A DNA stretch of 64,000 bases, from assembly GCF_046614695.1 (NCBI RefSeq), contig NZ_JBKKHQ010000014.1, positions 144,790-208,789 on the forward strand, read 5' to 3'. Origin of the DNA: Pokkaliibacter sp046614695 (lineage in GTDB: Bacteria > Pseudomonadota > Gammaproteobacteria > Pseudomonadales > Balneatricaceae). Under the pieces are notes generated by a model. It made no database searches and had not been told where the DNA came from. It was given only the letters and a program-made list of their open reading frames with translations. The position numbers were made by a program, and so were the translations under genes. Positions within the stretch are counted from its first letter, which is position 1, and every line of letters starts with the position of its first letter. Shown piece by piece: positions 16,486-26,161 of this stretch.

Positions 16486-18306
16486 TCAGTCCTGAGGTTG
16501 GTTGGTGATGATGGGGTAAGGCGCGCCGGAACGTATTCTAGCGATGCTCAGCTCGCGATGCACCTCGTTGCCATCCAGTGACAGAATGCCAGTCTGACCA
16601 TAGAAGCGTGCTGAAGTATGCTCTTTCATTAATGGTACGCGCAGCATTAGCTCAAAAGCATCCATGCCCATGGCAAAGAAGTTAAGCGTGTTGCTGGAGG
16701 CTGAGTCCCAGTACTGTTGAACATCCGGGCTGCTTTCATCATGGCCTTTAAGGAGTAATGGCATGATGGTGAAGTACAGGCCGTTGAGATCCTGATCATG
16801 TTGTGGGTCTGGGCTGCCAGAGTAAACCTGAGAGGTTGCGTAGACGGGCAGGTCAGAGGCGTAGTTAAACGCCAGCGCAGGCATCACCTGACGTGCCGTC
16901 ATCGGTTGGCTGATCAGGACAATCATGTCGATGTCATCACGGTGGCGCGCTTTGCCGTTGCGGCGTTTTGCTTGAGCGGCAGTCATGTTCATGTGCAGCC
17001 ATTGGGTACTGGCATCGACATAGCTGTTCTGGTCGCCCACGCTATATTGGTCTGCGATCTGGCCGCCAAGGCGCGTAAACTCTTCACGAAATGCGTTGAC
17101 GCCACGTTGAGCCCAATCTCCCGGCTCTGACAGGATCATGGCCGAGTGCTTGCCGTCCTGCCATGCCTGGTGAGCCAGCTGACGGGCTTCATCTTCAATG
17201 GTCAGTCCGTATTCGGTCATATTGGTCGGAACGTTGGCGCTATCGTCCAGTACGTTAAGTGCGAGAGTGTCTATGGGGAGAGTGCTCTGGCCCGAAAGCT
17301 GGTCCAGCTGAGTTTTTCGAAGCGGGCCGACAACAAAATCGACACCCTGTTGCTTAAGGTCCTGATACAGAGCCAGCAGGTTTGGATATTCCTCAGTATT
17401 GCGCACCAGTACCTCAGGCGCGTCAAGACCGCCTTTCTGGCGAGCGTAATAGGAGGTCATGAAGCCTTGCTGAATAGCTTTAGAAACGTAGGAAAGCTGG
17501 CCGCTCATGGGTAGCAGCAGGGCGATCTTGTTGGGAGCTTCAGTGTTAGTGTCGGCTACGGCAATCACTTCGCCTGGTGGTGTTTGGGCGGCCGGATGAT
17601 CTGGCCACTGTTGTTTCCATTGGTTGTAGGCCATGGTCTGACGCATAAGATCTGGCTGGCTGCGAAGGCTCAGAGCCAGTGCCAGCCAGCCTTGAGTCAG
17701 TTGGTCGGCTGCATTCTGACGTGCCTGAGTTAGTGCTGTGGTACTGCTTTTTTGCAGGTCTCTCCACAGCAGGTCGTTCTGGGTCTGGCGCTGATCGCCA
17801 CTCAACAAATCTGAGAGTGCAATGCGCTCCTTGGCTGCATCCAGATAGTCACTGGTCATCTCGAAAGCTTGAGCGCGCAGTTGGTAGAGGGTTTGCAGAT
17901 CTACGTCAGTTAGCTGTATCCGTTTGAACACAGGATCGTGTAGCCAGAACAGTGCCTGATTGCCATCATGGCGCTCAAGCTCAAGGCGAGCGCGTAAAAA
18001 GGCATATTCCAGTTTCAGGTCAGCGGATAACTCGCCTTGATGGATCATGTCAGTCAGGGCTTTGGCATCGCCTGGGCGGTCCTGATCCATTAGCTGCTCG
18101 GCTTGCAGCAGCAGATATTCTGAGCGGTCAGTGCCTGCCATCGACGAGCTGCGTGTTATGATGCTCTGGATTGGCTGCTGTGAGGCGGTACGCTGGCGTT
18201 GCTGGTTGTTGGTATTAGACGTCGTGGTTACGCAGCCACTTAATGTAATGCTCGCGGTAATCGCGAGGCTCAATGCCAGGCGCTTGGTCAATATACTTGC
18301 ACTCAC
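16486..18306 (-). CDS. lpoA: penicillin-binding protein activator LpoA
   Basis: 606-residue outer-membrane lipoprotein with lipobox LSGC (Cys25). The N-terminal half is helical TPR-like (about 45-240). The C-terminal half is a type-I periplasmic-binding-protein fold (about 255-600) starting NKIALLLPMSGQLSYVSKAIQQG. LpoA stimulates PBP1a transpeptidation from the outer membrane in E. coli. I set the start at GTG 18306, which has AGGGA six bases upstream; a TTG two codons earlier has no usable site. It heads the minus-strand operon with yraN, diaA and dolP, divergent from rsmI over 48 bp. Confidence 0.92.
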   Translation of the reverse strand: MSASILTKRLALSLAITASITLSGCVTTTSNTNNQQRQRTASQQPIQSIITRSSSMAGTDRSEYLLLQAEQLMDQDRPGDAKALTDMIHQGELSADLKLEYAFLRARLELERHDGNQALFWLHDPVFKRIQLTDVDLQTLYQLRAQAFEMTSDYLDAAKERIALSDLLSGDQRQTQNDLLWRDLQKSSTTALTQARQNAADQLTQGWLALALSLRSQPDLMRQTMAYNQWKQQWPDHPAAQTPPGEVIAVADTNTEAPNKIALLLPMSGQLSYVSKAIQQGFMTSYYARQKGGLDAPEVLVRNTEEYPNLLALYQDLKQQGVDFVVGPLRKTQLDQLSGQSTLPIDTLALNVLDDSANVPTNMTEYGLTIEDEARQLAHQAWQDGKHSAMILSEPGDWAQRGVNAFREEFTRLGGQIADQYSVGDQNSYVDASTQWLHMNMTAAQAKRRNGKARHRDDIDMIVLISQPMTARQVMPALAFNYASDLPVYATSQVYSGSPDPQHDQDLNGLYFTIMPLLLKGHDESSPDVQQYWDSASSNTLNFFAMGMDAFELMLRVPLMKEHTSARFYGQTGILSLDGNEVHRELSIARIRSGAPYPIITNQPQD

Positions 18307-18354
18307 GGTCAATCCCTGTTGCCTATGAATTTCTGATGAGAATACTGCTCTGCT

Positions 18355-19209
18355 ATGTCTGAACAGACGCTATATATAGTCGCTACGCCAATTGGCAACC
18401 TCGACGATATCACGCCGCGCGCGCTGGAAGTGTTGGCAAAGGTCGATGTCATCGCTGCCGAAGACACTCGCCACAGCCAGAAACTGCTCTCCCACTTTAA
18501 TATACGAACGCCGCTAGTGCCTGTGCATGATCACAACGAGAGACAGCAGGCAGAGGGTATTGTACAGCGATTGGCCGAAGGTAAAAGTGTTGCGCTGATT
18601 TCTGATGCGGGAACGCCGTTGATCTCTGATCCTGGCTACCATCTTGTTCGTGAAGTCAGGCAGGCTGGTTTTCGGGTTTCGCCATTACCCGGGCCTTGTG
18701 CTGTGGTGACTGCGTTATGTGCGGCGGGGCTGCCGACTGATCGCTTCGTGTTTGAGGGTTTTCTTCCTGCCAAAGCGCAGGCGCGGATCCAGACCTTGCA
18801 GTTTTTGTCTAAGGAGCCGAGAACTGTGGTATTTTACGAGAGTCCGCATCGCATATTGGCCACTCTTGAGGCGATGGTTGAAGTATTGGGCAGTGAGCGA
18901 CAGTTGGTGATGGCGCGTGAAATCACTAAAACCTTTGAAACCTTCTTACAAGGCACCTTGCCTGAAGTGCTTGATCTGGTTCGGAATGATCCAAACCAGC
19001 AGAAGGGGGAGATCGTACTGATGCTGCAAGGTGCGCCAGCGGCTGCGGGTGATGATCTTGATGCTGCAGCGGAGCAGACGATGCGAACGCTAATGGATGT
19101 TCTTCCCATAAGTCAGGCCGCGGCAACAGCTGCCAAGCTGACTGGACTTAATCGTAAGGTGTTGTATCAATGGGCTTTGTCTCAGCAGTCCATTGATGGA
19201 TCAGCTTAA
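18355..19209 (+). CDS. rsmI: 16S rRNA (cytidine1402-2'-O)-methyltransferase
   Basis: 284-residue tetrapyrrole-methylase-fold enzyme. Signatures are VATPIGNLDDITPRA near the start, AAEDTRHS, SDAGTPLISDPG and GPCAVVTAL. RsmI adds the 2'-O-methyl to C1402 in the ribosomal decoding centre, next to the N4-methyl added by RsmH, whose gene lies 1.1 kb downstream. The ATG has no strong ribosome binding site. It is followed by the rnpB gene. Confidence 0.95.
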   Translation: MSEQTLYIVATPIGNLDDITPRALEVLAKVDVIAAEDTRHSQKLLSHFNIRTPLVPVHDHNERQQAEGIVQRLAEGKSVALISDAGTPLISDPGYHLVREVRQAGFRVSPLPGPCAVVTALCAAGLPTDRFVFEGFLPAKAQARIQTLQFLSKEPRTVVFYESPHRILATLEAMVEVLGSERQLVMAREITKTFETFLQGTLPEVLDLVRNDPNQQKGEIVLMLQGAPAAAGDDLDAAAEQTMRTLMDVLPISQAAATAAKLTGLNRKVLYQWALSQQSIDGSA

Positions 19210-19266
19210 TCAGTGCTAATAGCCTTAAAGAACTTGTGAGTTTTGAATCCCGTGGTATCCTTCACG

Positions 19267-19625
19267 CCGCTGAGTCCGCTGGGCAATCGCCGCTTCCTTA
19301 GGAAGGGGAGGAAAGTCCGGGCTCCACAGGGTAAAGTGCCAGATAACGTCTGGGGGGCGTGAGCCCACGGAAAGTGCAACAGAAAGTATACCGCCTAAGC
19401 TCGTAAGAGCCGGTAAGGTTGAAATGGTGCGGTAAGAGCGCACCGCGTGGGTGGTAACACTCCACGGCGATGGAAAACCCCACTCGGAGCAAGACCAAAT
19501 AGGAACCCTTAAGGCGTGACCCGCGCTGGGTTCGGGTAGGTCGCTGGAGGCGTCTGGTGACAGCCGCCCTAGATGAATGATTGTCCTCGACAGAACCCGG
19601 CTTACAGGCGGGCTCAGCACCTCTG
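19267..19625 (+). ncRNA. rnpB: RNase P RNA (M1 RNA), bacterial type A
   Basis: The catalytic RNA of ribonuclease P, which removes tRNA 5' leaders. Conserved blocks are visible: GAGGAAAGTCCGGGCTCC (about 19308), AGTGCAACAGAAAG, GGTAAGAGCGCACC, GGAGCAAGACCAAATAGG, TAGATGAATGA and the 3' block ACAGAACCCGGCTTA. The ends are placed by P1 pairing of GCTGAGTCCGC (from 19269) with GCGGGCTCAGC (to 19618), so they may be off by a few bases. The site between rsmI and mraZ is the same as in Pseudomonas. Confidence 0.96.
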
Positions 19626-19723
19626 ATTCTCCTCGTTATCCACAGTAGTGCCTTCTTTTATAGACCTTCACTGAATCCTTCTTGAAAACCGTTCATTTAG
19701 CCTGTGCGGCGTTAGCTTTTGCC

Positions 19724-19752
19724 TTGCAATTGCTATGGCGCATTTCTATAGT
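19724..19752 (+). promoter_or_regulatory. sigma-70 promoter of the dcw cluster (Pmra)
   Basis: TTGCAA (19724-19729), 17-bp spacer, TATAGT (19747-19752). The predicted start near 19759 falls at the first of the MraZ TGG boxes, a sound arrangement for repression. Confidence 0.75.
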
Positions 19753-19756
19753 GTGA

Positions 19757-19832
19757 GTGGTGAAAAGTGGGGTGAAGTGGTAGGAAAGTGGGTTCAAAGT
19801 GGTGGTGAGGTGGAATAGTGGTGATTTGTGGG
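19757..19832 (+). promoter_or_regulatory. MraZ operator: about eight spaced TGG boxes
   Basis: GTGG/TGGG units start at 19758, 19768, 19778, 19789, 19800, 19811, 19819 and 19829, so spacing is 10, 10, 11, 11, 11, 8 and 10. MraZ is known to bind direct TGGGN repeats with about 10-bp spacing ahead of its own gene. Here the last box overlaps the mraZ start codon (GTGGG). The unusual number of boxes and the overlap with the start region are discussed in the findings. Confidence 0.75.
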
Positions 19833-20289
19833 TAGTTTTCGAGGGCTGAACTCCATCGCGATGGATGGCAAAGGACGCATGGCGCTTCCTGCCAAGTATC
19901 GTGATGACTTGCTGCAGCTCTGCGATGGCAACCTCGTGCTAACTATCGATACCGAATCCAAATGTTTGCTGCTCTACCCTTTACCTGAATGGGAAGTCAT
20001 TCAGCAGCAGCTTGAAGCTTTACCCAGTTATAACCCGGCCACACGCCGCATCCAGCGACTTCTTATCGGACATGCCACCGATGTAATCATGGACAAGCAG
20101 GGGAGACTGCTGGTGCCATCGTTATTGCGGGAGTATGCCTCGCTGGATAAGCAGATTGCGCTGATTGGTCAGGGTAAGCGTTTTGAAGTCTGGGATGACG
20201 CTTTGTGGCGATCCCTTCGTGATGAGTATCTGGCACCTGAGAATGGTCAGGCTGGGATGCCAGAGGAATTGAGTGGCTTGGCACTGTAG
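19828..20289 (+). CDS. mraZ: transcriptional regulator MraZ
   Basis: 153 residues with two AbrB-like (SpoVT/MazE fold) halves, each carrying the DxxGR motif: MDGKGRMALPAKYRD (about 13) and MDKQGRLLVPSLLRE (about 88). MraZ forms ring-like oligomers and represses the dcw operon by binding spaced repeats upstream. The start is a GTG without a clear Shine-Dalgarno, and the last operator repeat overlaps it. No later start keeps the conserved FRG N-terminus. Confidence 0.93.
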   Translation: MGSFRGLNSIAMDGKGRMALPAKYRDDLLQLCDGNLVLTIDTESKCLLLYPLPEWEVIQQQLEALPSYNPATRRIQRLLIGHATDVIMDKQGRLLVPSLLREYASLDKQIALIGQGKRFEVWDDALWRSLRDEYLAPENGQAGMPEELSGLAL

Positions 20290-20297
20290 GCGGAACA

Positions 20298-21230
20298 ATG
20301 ACGGAAGCTTATCAGCACATAACAGTCTTGTTGAATGAGGCTGTTGATCAGCTGGTGACAGATCCCGAAGGTGTGTATATCGATGGCACCTTTGGTCGCG
20401 GAGGACACTCGGCGCTGGTACTTGAGCGCCTGGGTCCGAACGGACGTCTTATCGCCATCGATAAGGACCCTGACGCTATTGCTGTAGCGCATCAGCGTTT
20501 TGGTGATGATTCACGTTTTCAGATTGTACACTCTTCATTTGCTGATCTTGTTCGTATTGCTGAAGAGCAGGAGCTAACCGGCAAAATCAACGGTATTCTC
20601 CTTGATCTTGGTGTTTCCTCACCTCAGCTGGATAACCCCGAGCGTGGTTTCAGCTTTAATCACGATGGTCCGCTCGACATGCGAATGGATACGACTCAAG
20701 GCCAGAGCGCAGCTGAGTGGATAAATTCGGCAGATGAAAAAGATATTGCCGATGTGTTCTACCTCTTCGGTGAAGAGCGTTTCTCCCGGCGTATGGCGCG
20801 CGCGATTGTAGAGCGCCGCAGCAAAATGCCGATTACCCGCACCTCTGAACTTGCCTCTATTGTTTCTGAAGCCAATCCCGCTTGGGAAAAGGGCAAGCAT
20901 CCTGCGACACGTGCTTTTCAGGCTACCCGCATCTTTATCAACAAAGAGCTTGAAGATGTTGAAGCTTGCCTGGCCGCAACCCCTGAGGTTTTGGCAAGTG
21001 GCGGGCGTCTGGTGGTCATCAGTTTCCACTCCCTCGAAGATCGTATTGTTAAACGATTTATGCGTGATGAATCACGGGGTAAACAGTTGCCCCGCGGTTT
21101 ACCCGTTACCCAGGACAGTCTGAATATCCGGATGCGATTGCTTGGTAAGGCACAGAAGGCCAGTGACAGCGAAGTTGGTGGCAATGTGCGCTCTCGCAGT
21201 GCCGTGATGCGCGCGGCTGAAAAGCTATGA
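20298..21230 (+). CDS. rsmH: 16S rRNA (cytosine1402-N4)-methyltransferase
   Basis: 310-residue S-adenosylmethionine-dependent methyltransferase (MraW). The SAM-binding motif YIDGTFGRGGHS is at about 27-38. GILLDLGVSSPQLD and the C-terminal FHSLEDRIVKRFM are family signatures. It methylates N4 of C1402 in 16S rRNA, pairing functionally with RsmI. It lies 8 bp after mraZ, and its TGA overlaps the ftsL ATG. Confidence 0.97.
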   Translation: MTEAYQHITVLLNEAVDQLVTDPEGVYIDGTFGRGGHSALVLERLGPNGRLIAIDKDPDAIAVAHQRFGDDSRFQIVHSSFADLVRIAEEQELTGKINGILLDLGVSSPQLDNPERGFSFNHDGPLDMRMDTTQGQSAAEWINSADEKDIADVFYLFGEERFSRRMARAIVERRSKMPITRTSELASIVSEANPAWEKGKHPATRAFQATRIFINKELEDVEACLAATPEVLASGGRLVVISFHSLEDRIVKRFMRDESRGKQLPRGLPVTQDSLNIRMRLLGKAQKASDSEVGGNVRSRSAVMRAAEKL

Positions 21231-21604
21231 AAAAACAGCAGCCGGTCAGCCTCTATAACACTGGAAGTCGTCAGCAGCGTGCTGAGCTTCTTCAGGGCGC
21301 TGTACCTGCTCATCCGGTATTGCAGATGCCCTTCACCAGCTGGCGTCTCTGGGTAGTGGGGGCTTTGTTGCTTTTTATCGTTGTCAGCTGTGTGAGTGTC
21401 ATTCTCAGTGCTCATTGGAATCGGCGCCAGTTCACCGAACTACAGCAGTTGGAAAAGCGCCAGGATAAGTTGGAAGTGGAGTGGGGGCAGTTGTTGCTTG
21501 AGGAAAGCAGTTTGTCGGCTCATGGCCGGGTTGAAACCATTTCGCGAGATAAGTTGGACATGTACTCACCCTCACCCAAGTCAATCATCATGGTGAAGCC
21601 ATGA
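21227..21604 (+). CDS. ftsL: cell division protein FtsL
   Basis: 125-residue bitopic protein: a short cytoplasmic tail, one transmembrane helix (about 40-62) and a periplasmic leucine-zipper-like coiled coil (about 66-100). FtsL forms the FtsQLB divisome subcomplex with FtsB and FtsQ. The sequence is poorly conserved in this family, so the call rests on size, topology and position between rsmH and ftsI. Both ends overlap neighbours by 4 bp (ATGA). Confidence 0.92.
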   Translation: MKKQQPVSLYNTGSRQQRAELLQGAVPAHPVLQMPFTSWRLWVVGALLLFIVVSCVSVILSAHWNRRQFTELQQLEKRQDKLEVEWGQLLLEESSLSAHGRVETISRDKLDMYSPSPKSIIMVKP

Positions 21605-23304
21605 GTGCCTCAAAAAATGGAGCGCTGCCCTTCCCTTGGCGCTTTAGAATCGTGCTTGGCATGCTGGGATTGTTGGCTCTGGTACTGATTGGTCAGTTAG
21701 TTAACCTGCAGGTTATCCGTCAGGACTTTCTCAATAACCAGGGCGATGCCCGAGCGTTGCGAACTGAGGCTATTCCCGCACACCGCGGCATGATTGTTGA
21801 TCGCAATGGTGAGCCATTGGCAATTAGCGCCCCTGTTGAGACCCTTTGGGCTGAGCCGAAAATTCTTGGTGAATACCCCGATCACTGGGGAGATCTTGCC
21901 AAAGCGCTGGATACACCCGAAGACGAGCTCGGTCGGCGTATCAAGGTGAATGGTAGCAAAGAGTTCATGTACCTGCGCCGGCAGATGACACCAAGTGATG
22001 CAGCCAAAGTGATGGCGCTGGGAATTCCCGGCGTTTATTCACGTAAAGAGTATCGACGTTTCTATCCTGCTGGCGAAGTCACCAGTCACGTAGTGGGCTT
22101 TACCAACGTTGATGGTCGCGGGCAGGAAGGTATCGAGCTTGAATTTAATGACTGGCTTGAAGGTCATACGGGTGAGAAAGAAGTATTGCGTGACCGGTTG
22201 GGGCGCACAATCAAAGATCTCAAACTGATTAAACAATCCCGGCCCGGACAGGATCTGGCACTGACCATTGACCTTCGTCTTCAGTATCTGGCGTACCAGG
22301 CGCTGAAGGGCATTGTGGCTGAGAATGGTGCTAAAGCCGGTACGATGGTAGTGCTGGACCCGCAAAATGGTGAAGTGCTGGCCATGGTTAACCAGCCTGC
22401 CTATAACCCCAACAATCGTGTTGATGTGTCCTCATCGAGTCTGCGCAATCGTGCGCTGACTGACATGTTTGAGCCTGGCTCCACCATGAAGCCGCTTACT
22501 ATCTCTGCAGGCATGCTGACGAATACCATTACGCCTGACACTAAGATTGATACCCACCCAGGTACGCTGCGAATTACCTATAAAACGATCCGTGACCACC
22601 GCGATTACGGTGTTTTGGATATCACAGGCATCATTACGCACTCAAGTAACGTCGGTGCGGCCAAAATATCCATGATGCTGCCGCAGGATGCGCTTTATCA
22701 AACCTTTCATAATTTTGGGATTGGTGTGAACCCTGGCACGGGATTTCCTGGAGAGCAGGCAGGTGATTTGCCGCATTATGGTCCTAAACAGGTACTGCAG
22801 CAGGCGACGACTTCCTATGGTTACGGTCTTACGGTCACACCTGCCCAGTTGGCTCGAGCTTATGTCCCCTTTGCGAATGGAGGACGGCTTTTCCCGGTTT
22901 CACTGGTGAGAACTAATCAGCCGCCGCAGGCAGTGCAGGTGATTCCTGCTGATACAGCACATTCAATTCTCAAAATGCTGGAAACAGTGACTGAAACCGG
23001 TACAGCTACACGCTCACGAGTGCCAGGTTACAAATTGGGCGGTAAGACCGGTACGGTTCATAAAGTTGGGCCCAATGGCTATGAAGCAGACCATTACTTC
23101 TCAGTGTTTGCGGGCGTCGCTCCTATTTCTGATCCCCGTGTGGTCGCAGCTATCTTCATTGATGACCCTCAGGGTGGAGAGTACTACGGCGGTGCTGTTG
23201 CCGCGCCTGTATTCGGTCGTTTTGTAGCTGGTGCCATGCGCCTTCTTAAAGTGCCGCCTGATGATCTTGAGAAGTTGCGCAAGCTTCAGGGAGATAAGTC
23301 ATGA
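21601..23304 (+). CDS. ftsI: peptidoglycan transpeptidase FtsI (PBP3)
   Basis: 567-residue class B penicillin-binding protein. One N-terminal transmembrane helix (about 15-36) is followed by the pedestal domain and a transpeptidase domain with the three active-site motifs: STMK (nucleophile Ser294), SSN (348-350) and KTGT (482-485). It cross-links septal peptidoglycan together with FtsW and is a beta-lactam target. It overlaps ftsL and murE by 4 bp each. Confidence 0.97.
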   Translation: MSASKNGALPFPWRFRIVLGMLGLLALVLIGQLVNLQVIRQDFLNNQGDARALRTEAIPAHRGMIVDRNGEPLAISAPVETLWAEPKILGEYPDHWGDLAKALDTPEDELGRRIKVNGSKEFMYLRRQMTPSDAAKVMALGIPGVYSRKEYRRFYPAGEVTSHVVGFTNVDGRGQEGIELEFNDWLEGHTGEKEVLRDRLGRTIKDLKLIKQSRPGQDLALTIDLRLQYLAYQALKGIVAENGAKAGTMVVLDPQNGEVLAMVNQPAYNPNNRVDVSSSSLRNRALTDMFEPGSTMKPLTISAGMLTNTITPDTKIDTHPGTLRITYKTIRDHRDYGVLDITGIITHSSNVGAAKISMMLPQDALYQTFHNFGIGVNPGTGFPGEQAGDLPHYGPKQVLQQATTSYGYGLTVTPAQLARAYVPFANGGRLFPVSLVRTNQPPQAVQVIPADTAHSILKMLETVTETGTATRSRVPGYKLGGKTGTVHKVGPNGYEADHYFSVFAGVAPISDPRVVAAIFIDDPQGGEYYGGAVAAPVFGRFVAGAMRLLKVPPDDLEKLRKLQGDKS

Positions 23305-24776
23305 CAGGCTTCTCAGGCAATGGTCAGCCACAGACGCTGGGTGAATGGCTGGGAGAAGTCGCGGGCGAGCTTGCCGACCTGCCTCGTCAGCGATTGACTA
23401 TAGACAGTCGACAAGTCGAGGCTCATGACTGGTTTATTCTTGCTGTCACTGACAACGATAAAGCGCAGCGTTTCTATACTGATGCCGTTGCACGACAGCC
23501 AGCGCTAATAATTGCGCCTGAAGATGTGCTATTGGCGGATCATGAAGTGCCGGTGGTTCACGTGCCTCAACTGCTGGAACGTTTGGGAATATTAATTAGC
23601 CATTATTTTGGTGAGCCCTCACATTCCCTGTGCCTTACCGGTATCACTGGCACCAATGGCAAAACCTCGGTTAGCCAATTTCTGGCCAATGCTCTGGCCG
23701 AACTGGGTAAGCCCTGTGGGGTGCTCGGAACCTTAGGTTATGGCTTTCCTGACAAGATGGAAGTGGCAACACACACGACTCCGGATGTGCTGCGGGTGCA
23801 TCAGCTGCTTAATGGCCTGCAAGCTCAAGGTGCAACAGATGTGGCGATGGAAGTGTCATCACATGCACTGATGCAGGGGCGTGTGGGAGGCGTGCTTTTT
23901 GATACCGCAGTATTTACCAACCTGACCCGTGACCATCTGGATTATCACGGCACGATGGAGGCATACGCCAAGGCCAAACAGCTTCTGTTTGTCTCTCGTG
24001 GACTTAAGCGTGCGGTCATTAATCTGGATGATCCCTGGGCAGCGGACTTCATTAAAGCGCTTCCTGCGTCTGTTGAGCTGGTGACCTTTGCTCGCGAGCA
24101 GGATGCCAGTGTTCATCTGTCCTTATGGCAACCCCATGCGCAGGGCATGAGTCTCTGCTTTCAGACGCCAAGTGGTCAGATTCGTTTTGATACGCCTTTG
24201 CTGGGCAGCTTTAACGTCAGCAACTTGTTAGCAGTAGCTGCCGTGCTCTATGCCCGTGGCTTTAGTCATGATGATATTGCTTCTGCCTTATCTGCCCTGC
24301 AGCGTGTCCCCGGGCGGATGGAGTCCTTTGGTGGTGAAAATAAACCGCTTCTTGTTGTGGATTATGCCCACACTCCTGATGCGCTTGAGAAAGCATTAAC
24401 CGCACTTCGCGAACATGTGCGTGGTCAGCTCTGGTGTATTTTTGGCTGCGGAGGCGACCGTGATCGCGGCAAGCGCCCTCTTATGGCAGAGGCTGCGAGT
24501 CAGGCTGATCATGTGATTCTGACTCAGGACAACCCACGTACTGAGAGCCCTGCCCAAATTATTGCTGATACCCGTGCTGGTTTTGCGCAAGGTCAGTCTT
24601 ATGACGTGATCGAAGATCGCAGTGCCGCCATACATGAGACTTTTATTCGTGCTAAAGCAGGGGATGTGATTTTGATCGCCGGCAAAGGTCACGAAGACTA
24701 TCAGGATATACAGGGTATCAAGCACCCTTATTCAGACCGTGATATTGCCCGTCAGTTGCAGGAGAGCGCCTCATGA
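23301..24776 (+). CDS. murE: UDP-MurNAc-L-Ala-D-Glu--meso-DAP ligase
   Basis: 491 residues. The Mur-ligase P-loop GTNGKTS is at 117-123 and the amino-acid selectivity motif DNPR at 410-413, which marks meso-diaminopimelate rather than lysine as substrate. It adds the third residue to the peptidoglycan stem peptide in the cytoplasm. The three Mur domains are all present and full length. It is overlapped by ftsI and murF (ATGA). Confidence 0.97.
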   Translation: MTGFSGNGQPQTLGEWLGEVAGELADLPRQRLTIDSRQVEAHDWFILAVTDNDKAQRFYTDAVARQPALIIAPEDVLLADHEVPVVHVPQLLERLGILISHYFGEPSHSLCLTGITGTNGKTSVSQFLANALAELGKPCGVLGTLGYGFPDKMEVATHTTPDVLRVHQLLNGLQAQGATDVAMEVSSHALMQGRVGGVLFDTAVFTNLTRDHLDYHGTMEAYAKAKQLLFVSRGLKRAVINLDDPWAADFIKALPASVELVTFAREQDASVHLSLWQPHAQGMSLCFQTPSGQIRFDTPLLGSFNVSNLLAVAAVLYARGFSHDDIASALSALQRVPGRMESFGGENKPLLVVDYAHTPDALEKALTALREHVRGQLWCIFGCGGDRDRGKRPLMAEAASQADHVILTQDNPRTESPAQIIADTRAGFAQGQSYDVIEDRSAAIHETFIRAKAGDVILIAGKGHEDYQDIQGIKHPYSDRDIARQLQESAS

Positions 24777-26161
24777 TTGGCCAATGGACTTTAGCTGATG
24801 TGGCCAATGCGATTGGCGCAGAACTTCCTTCCAGTGCTGCTTTTTTACCCTGTGAAGGTGTGTACACCGACTCACGGGCGGCCGCTGAAGGTCGGGTGTT
24901 TCTGGCGTTGGTGGGTGAGCGTTTTGATGCCCATGACTTTATTGACCAGGCTATCGAGCAGGGAGCCATCGCGGTTATCGTCTCGCGCCCGGTGGATGTC
25001 AGCGTTCCTGTCCTTCAGGTTGAAAATACGCTGATTGCGCTGGGAGCTGTCGGCAAAGCTAATCGTAGTCGCTTCACCGGAAAAGTGGTTGCGGTGACAG
25101 GCAGTAGTGGTAAGACCACCGTCAAAGAGATGGCGGCTGCTATTTTGGCGACACAGGGAAAAACCCTTTACACCCAGGGCAATCTCAATAACGAGATTGG
25201 CGCGCCTCAGACACTGATGCGTCTCGATGAAACCCATCACTTTGGTGTGATTGAGCTTGGCGCGAGTGGTGGGGGGGAAATCGCACGCACCGTGGCGATG
25301 ACCAAGCCTCATGTTTCTATTCTTAATAATGCGGCAGGAGCCCATTTAGAGGGCTTTGGCTCTTTGATGGGAGTGGTTAAGGCTAAAGGCGAAATTATTG
25401 ATGGTGTTTTGCCAGGCGGAAAGGCTGTCCTGAATGCTGACGATCCTCATGTGGATATCTGGGTGGAGCGGGCTGCTGAGAATGGTAAGGGCGTTATTCT
25501 TTTTGGCGAGAGTGAGCGGGCTGATGTGCGCTTCTCAGAAGCGGAGGTTGATGCGCTTGGTTTATGGCGTGCGCAAATGATCTTGCCGGATGGTGAAAAA
25601 CTTTGCTTCAAACTGTCGATTCCCGGCAGACACAATTTAGCCAATGCTACTGCCGCCGCTGCCGCTTGCTGGCAACTGGGGGTGCCTGCCAAAGCCATCG
25701 CTCAGGGGCTAAGTGAGGTTAAAGCGGTAAAAGGCCGTTGCTTCCCGATTCAGTCGCCTGCGGGTCTTCGCATTATTGATGATAGCTATAACGCCAACCC
25801 TTCTTCGATGACCGCGGCAGTGTTGATGTTATCTGCCATGCCGGGGCCCCACGTATTGGCGCTTGGCTCTATGGCAGAACTGGGTAGCGGTACGGTATCA
25901 GGCCATCAGCAGGTGGGTGAAGCGGCCGCGAAAGCCGATATCGACTGGCTGTTTTGTTGTGGTCCCCATGGCCTGCATTACGTTGAAGGCTTTATCGCCG
26001 CAGGCGGTGATGCTGAGCGCGCCCTTTATTTTCCGCAAAAAGCCGACCTCGTGGTCGCACTTCAACAGAAGGTAGAAAACACCATGGTCGTACTGTGCAA
26101 AGGTTCTCGCAGCGCAGGCATGGAAGATGTTGTTAACGCATTAGCAGGAGGCGTGAACTAA
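24773..26161 (+). CDS. murF: UDP-MurNAc-tripeptide--D-Ala-D-Ala ligase
   Basis: 462 residues. The P-loop is GSSGKTT (110-116), followed by the typical NLNNEIGAPQTLM and DSYNANPSSM segments. It attaches the D-alanyl-D-alanine made by Ddl (encoded 7.5 kb downstream) to complete UDP-MurNAc-pentapeptide. Its TAA shares one base with the mraY ATG. Confidence 0.97.
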   Translation: MIGQWTLADVANAIGAELPSSAAFLPCEGVYTDSRAAAEGRVFLALVGERFDAHDFIDQAIEQGAIAVIVSRPVDVSVPVLQVENTLIALGAVGKANRSRFTGKVVAVTGSSGKTTVKEMAAAILATQGKTLYTQGNLNNEIGAPQTLMRLDETHHFGVIELGASGGGEIARTVAMTKPHVSILNNAAGAHLEGFGSLMGVVKAKGEIIDGVLPGGKAVLNADDPHVDIWVERAAENGKGVILFGESERADVRFSEAEVDALGLWRAQMILPDGEKLCFKLSIPGRHNLANATAAAAACWQLGVPAKAIAQGLSEVKAVKGRCFPIQSPAGLRIIDDSYNANPSSMTAAVLMLSAMPGPHVLALGSMAELGSGTVSGHQQVGEAAAKADIDWLFCCGPHGLHYVEGFIAAGGDAERALYFPQKADLVVALQQKVENTMVVLCKGSRSAGMEDVVNALAGGVN

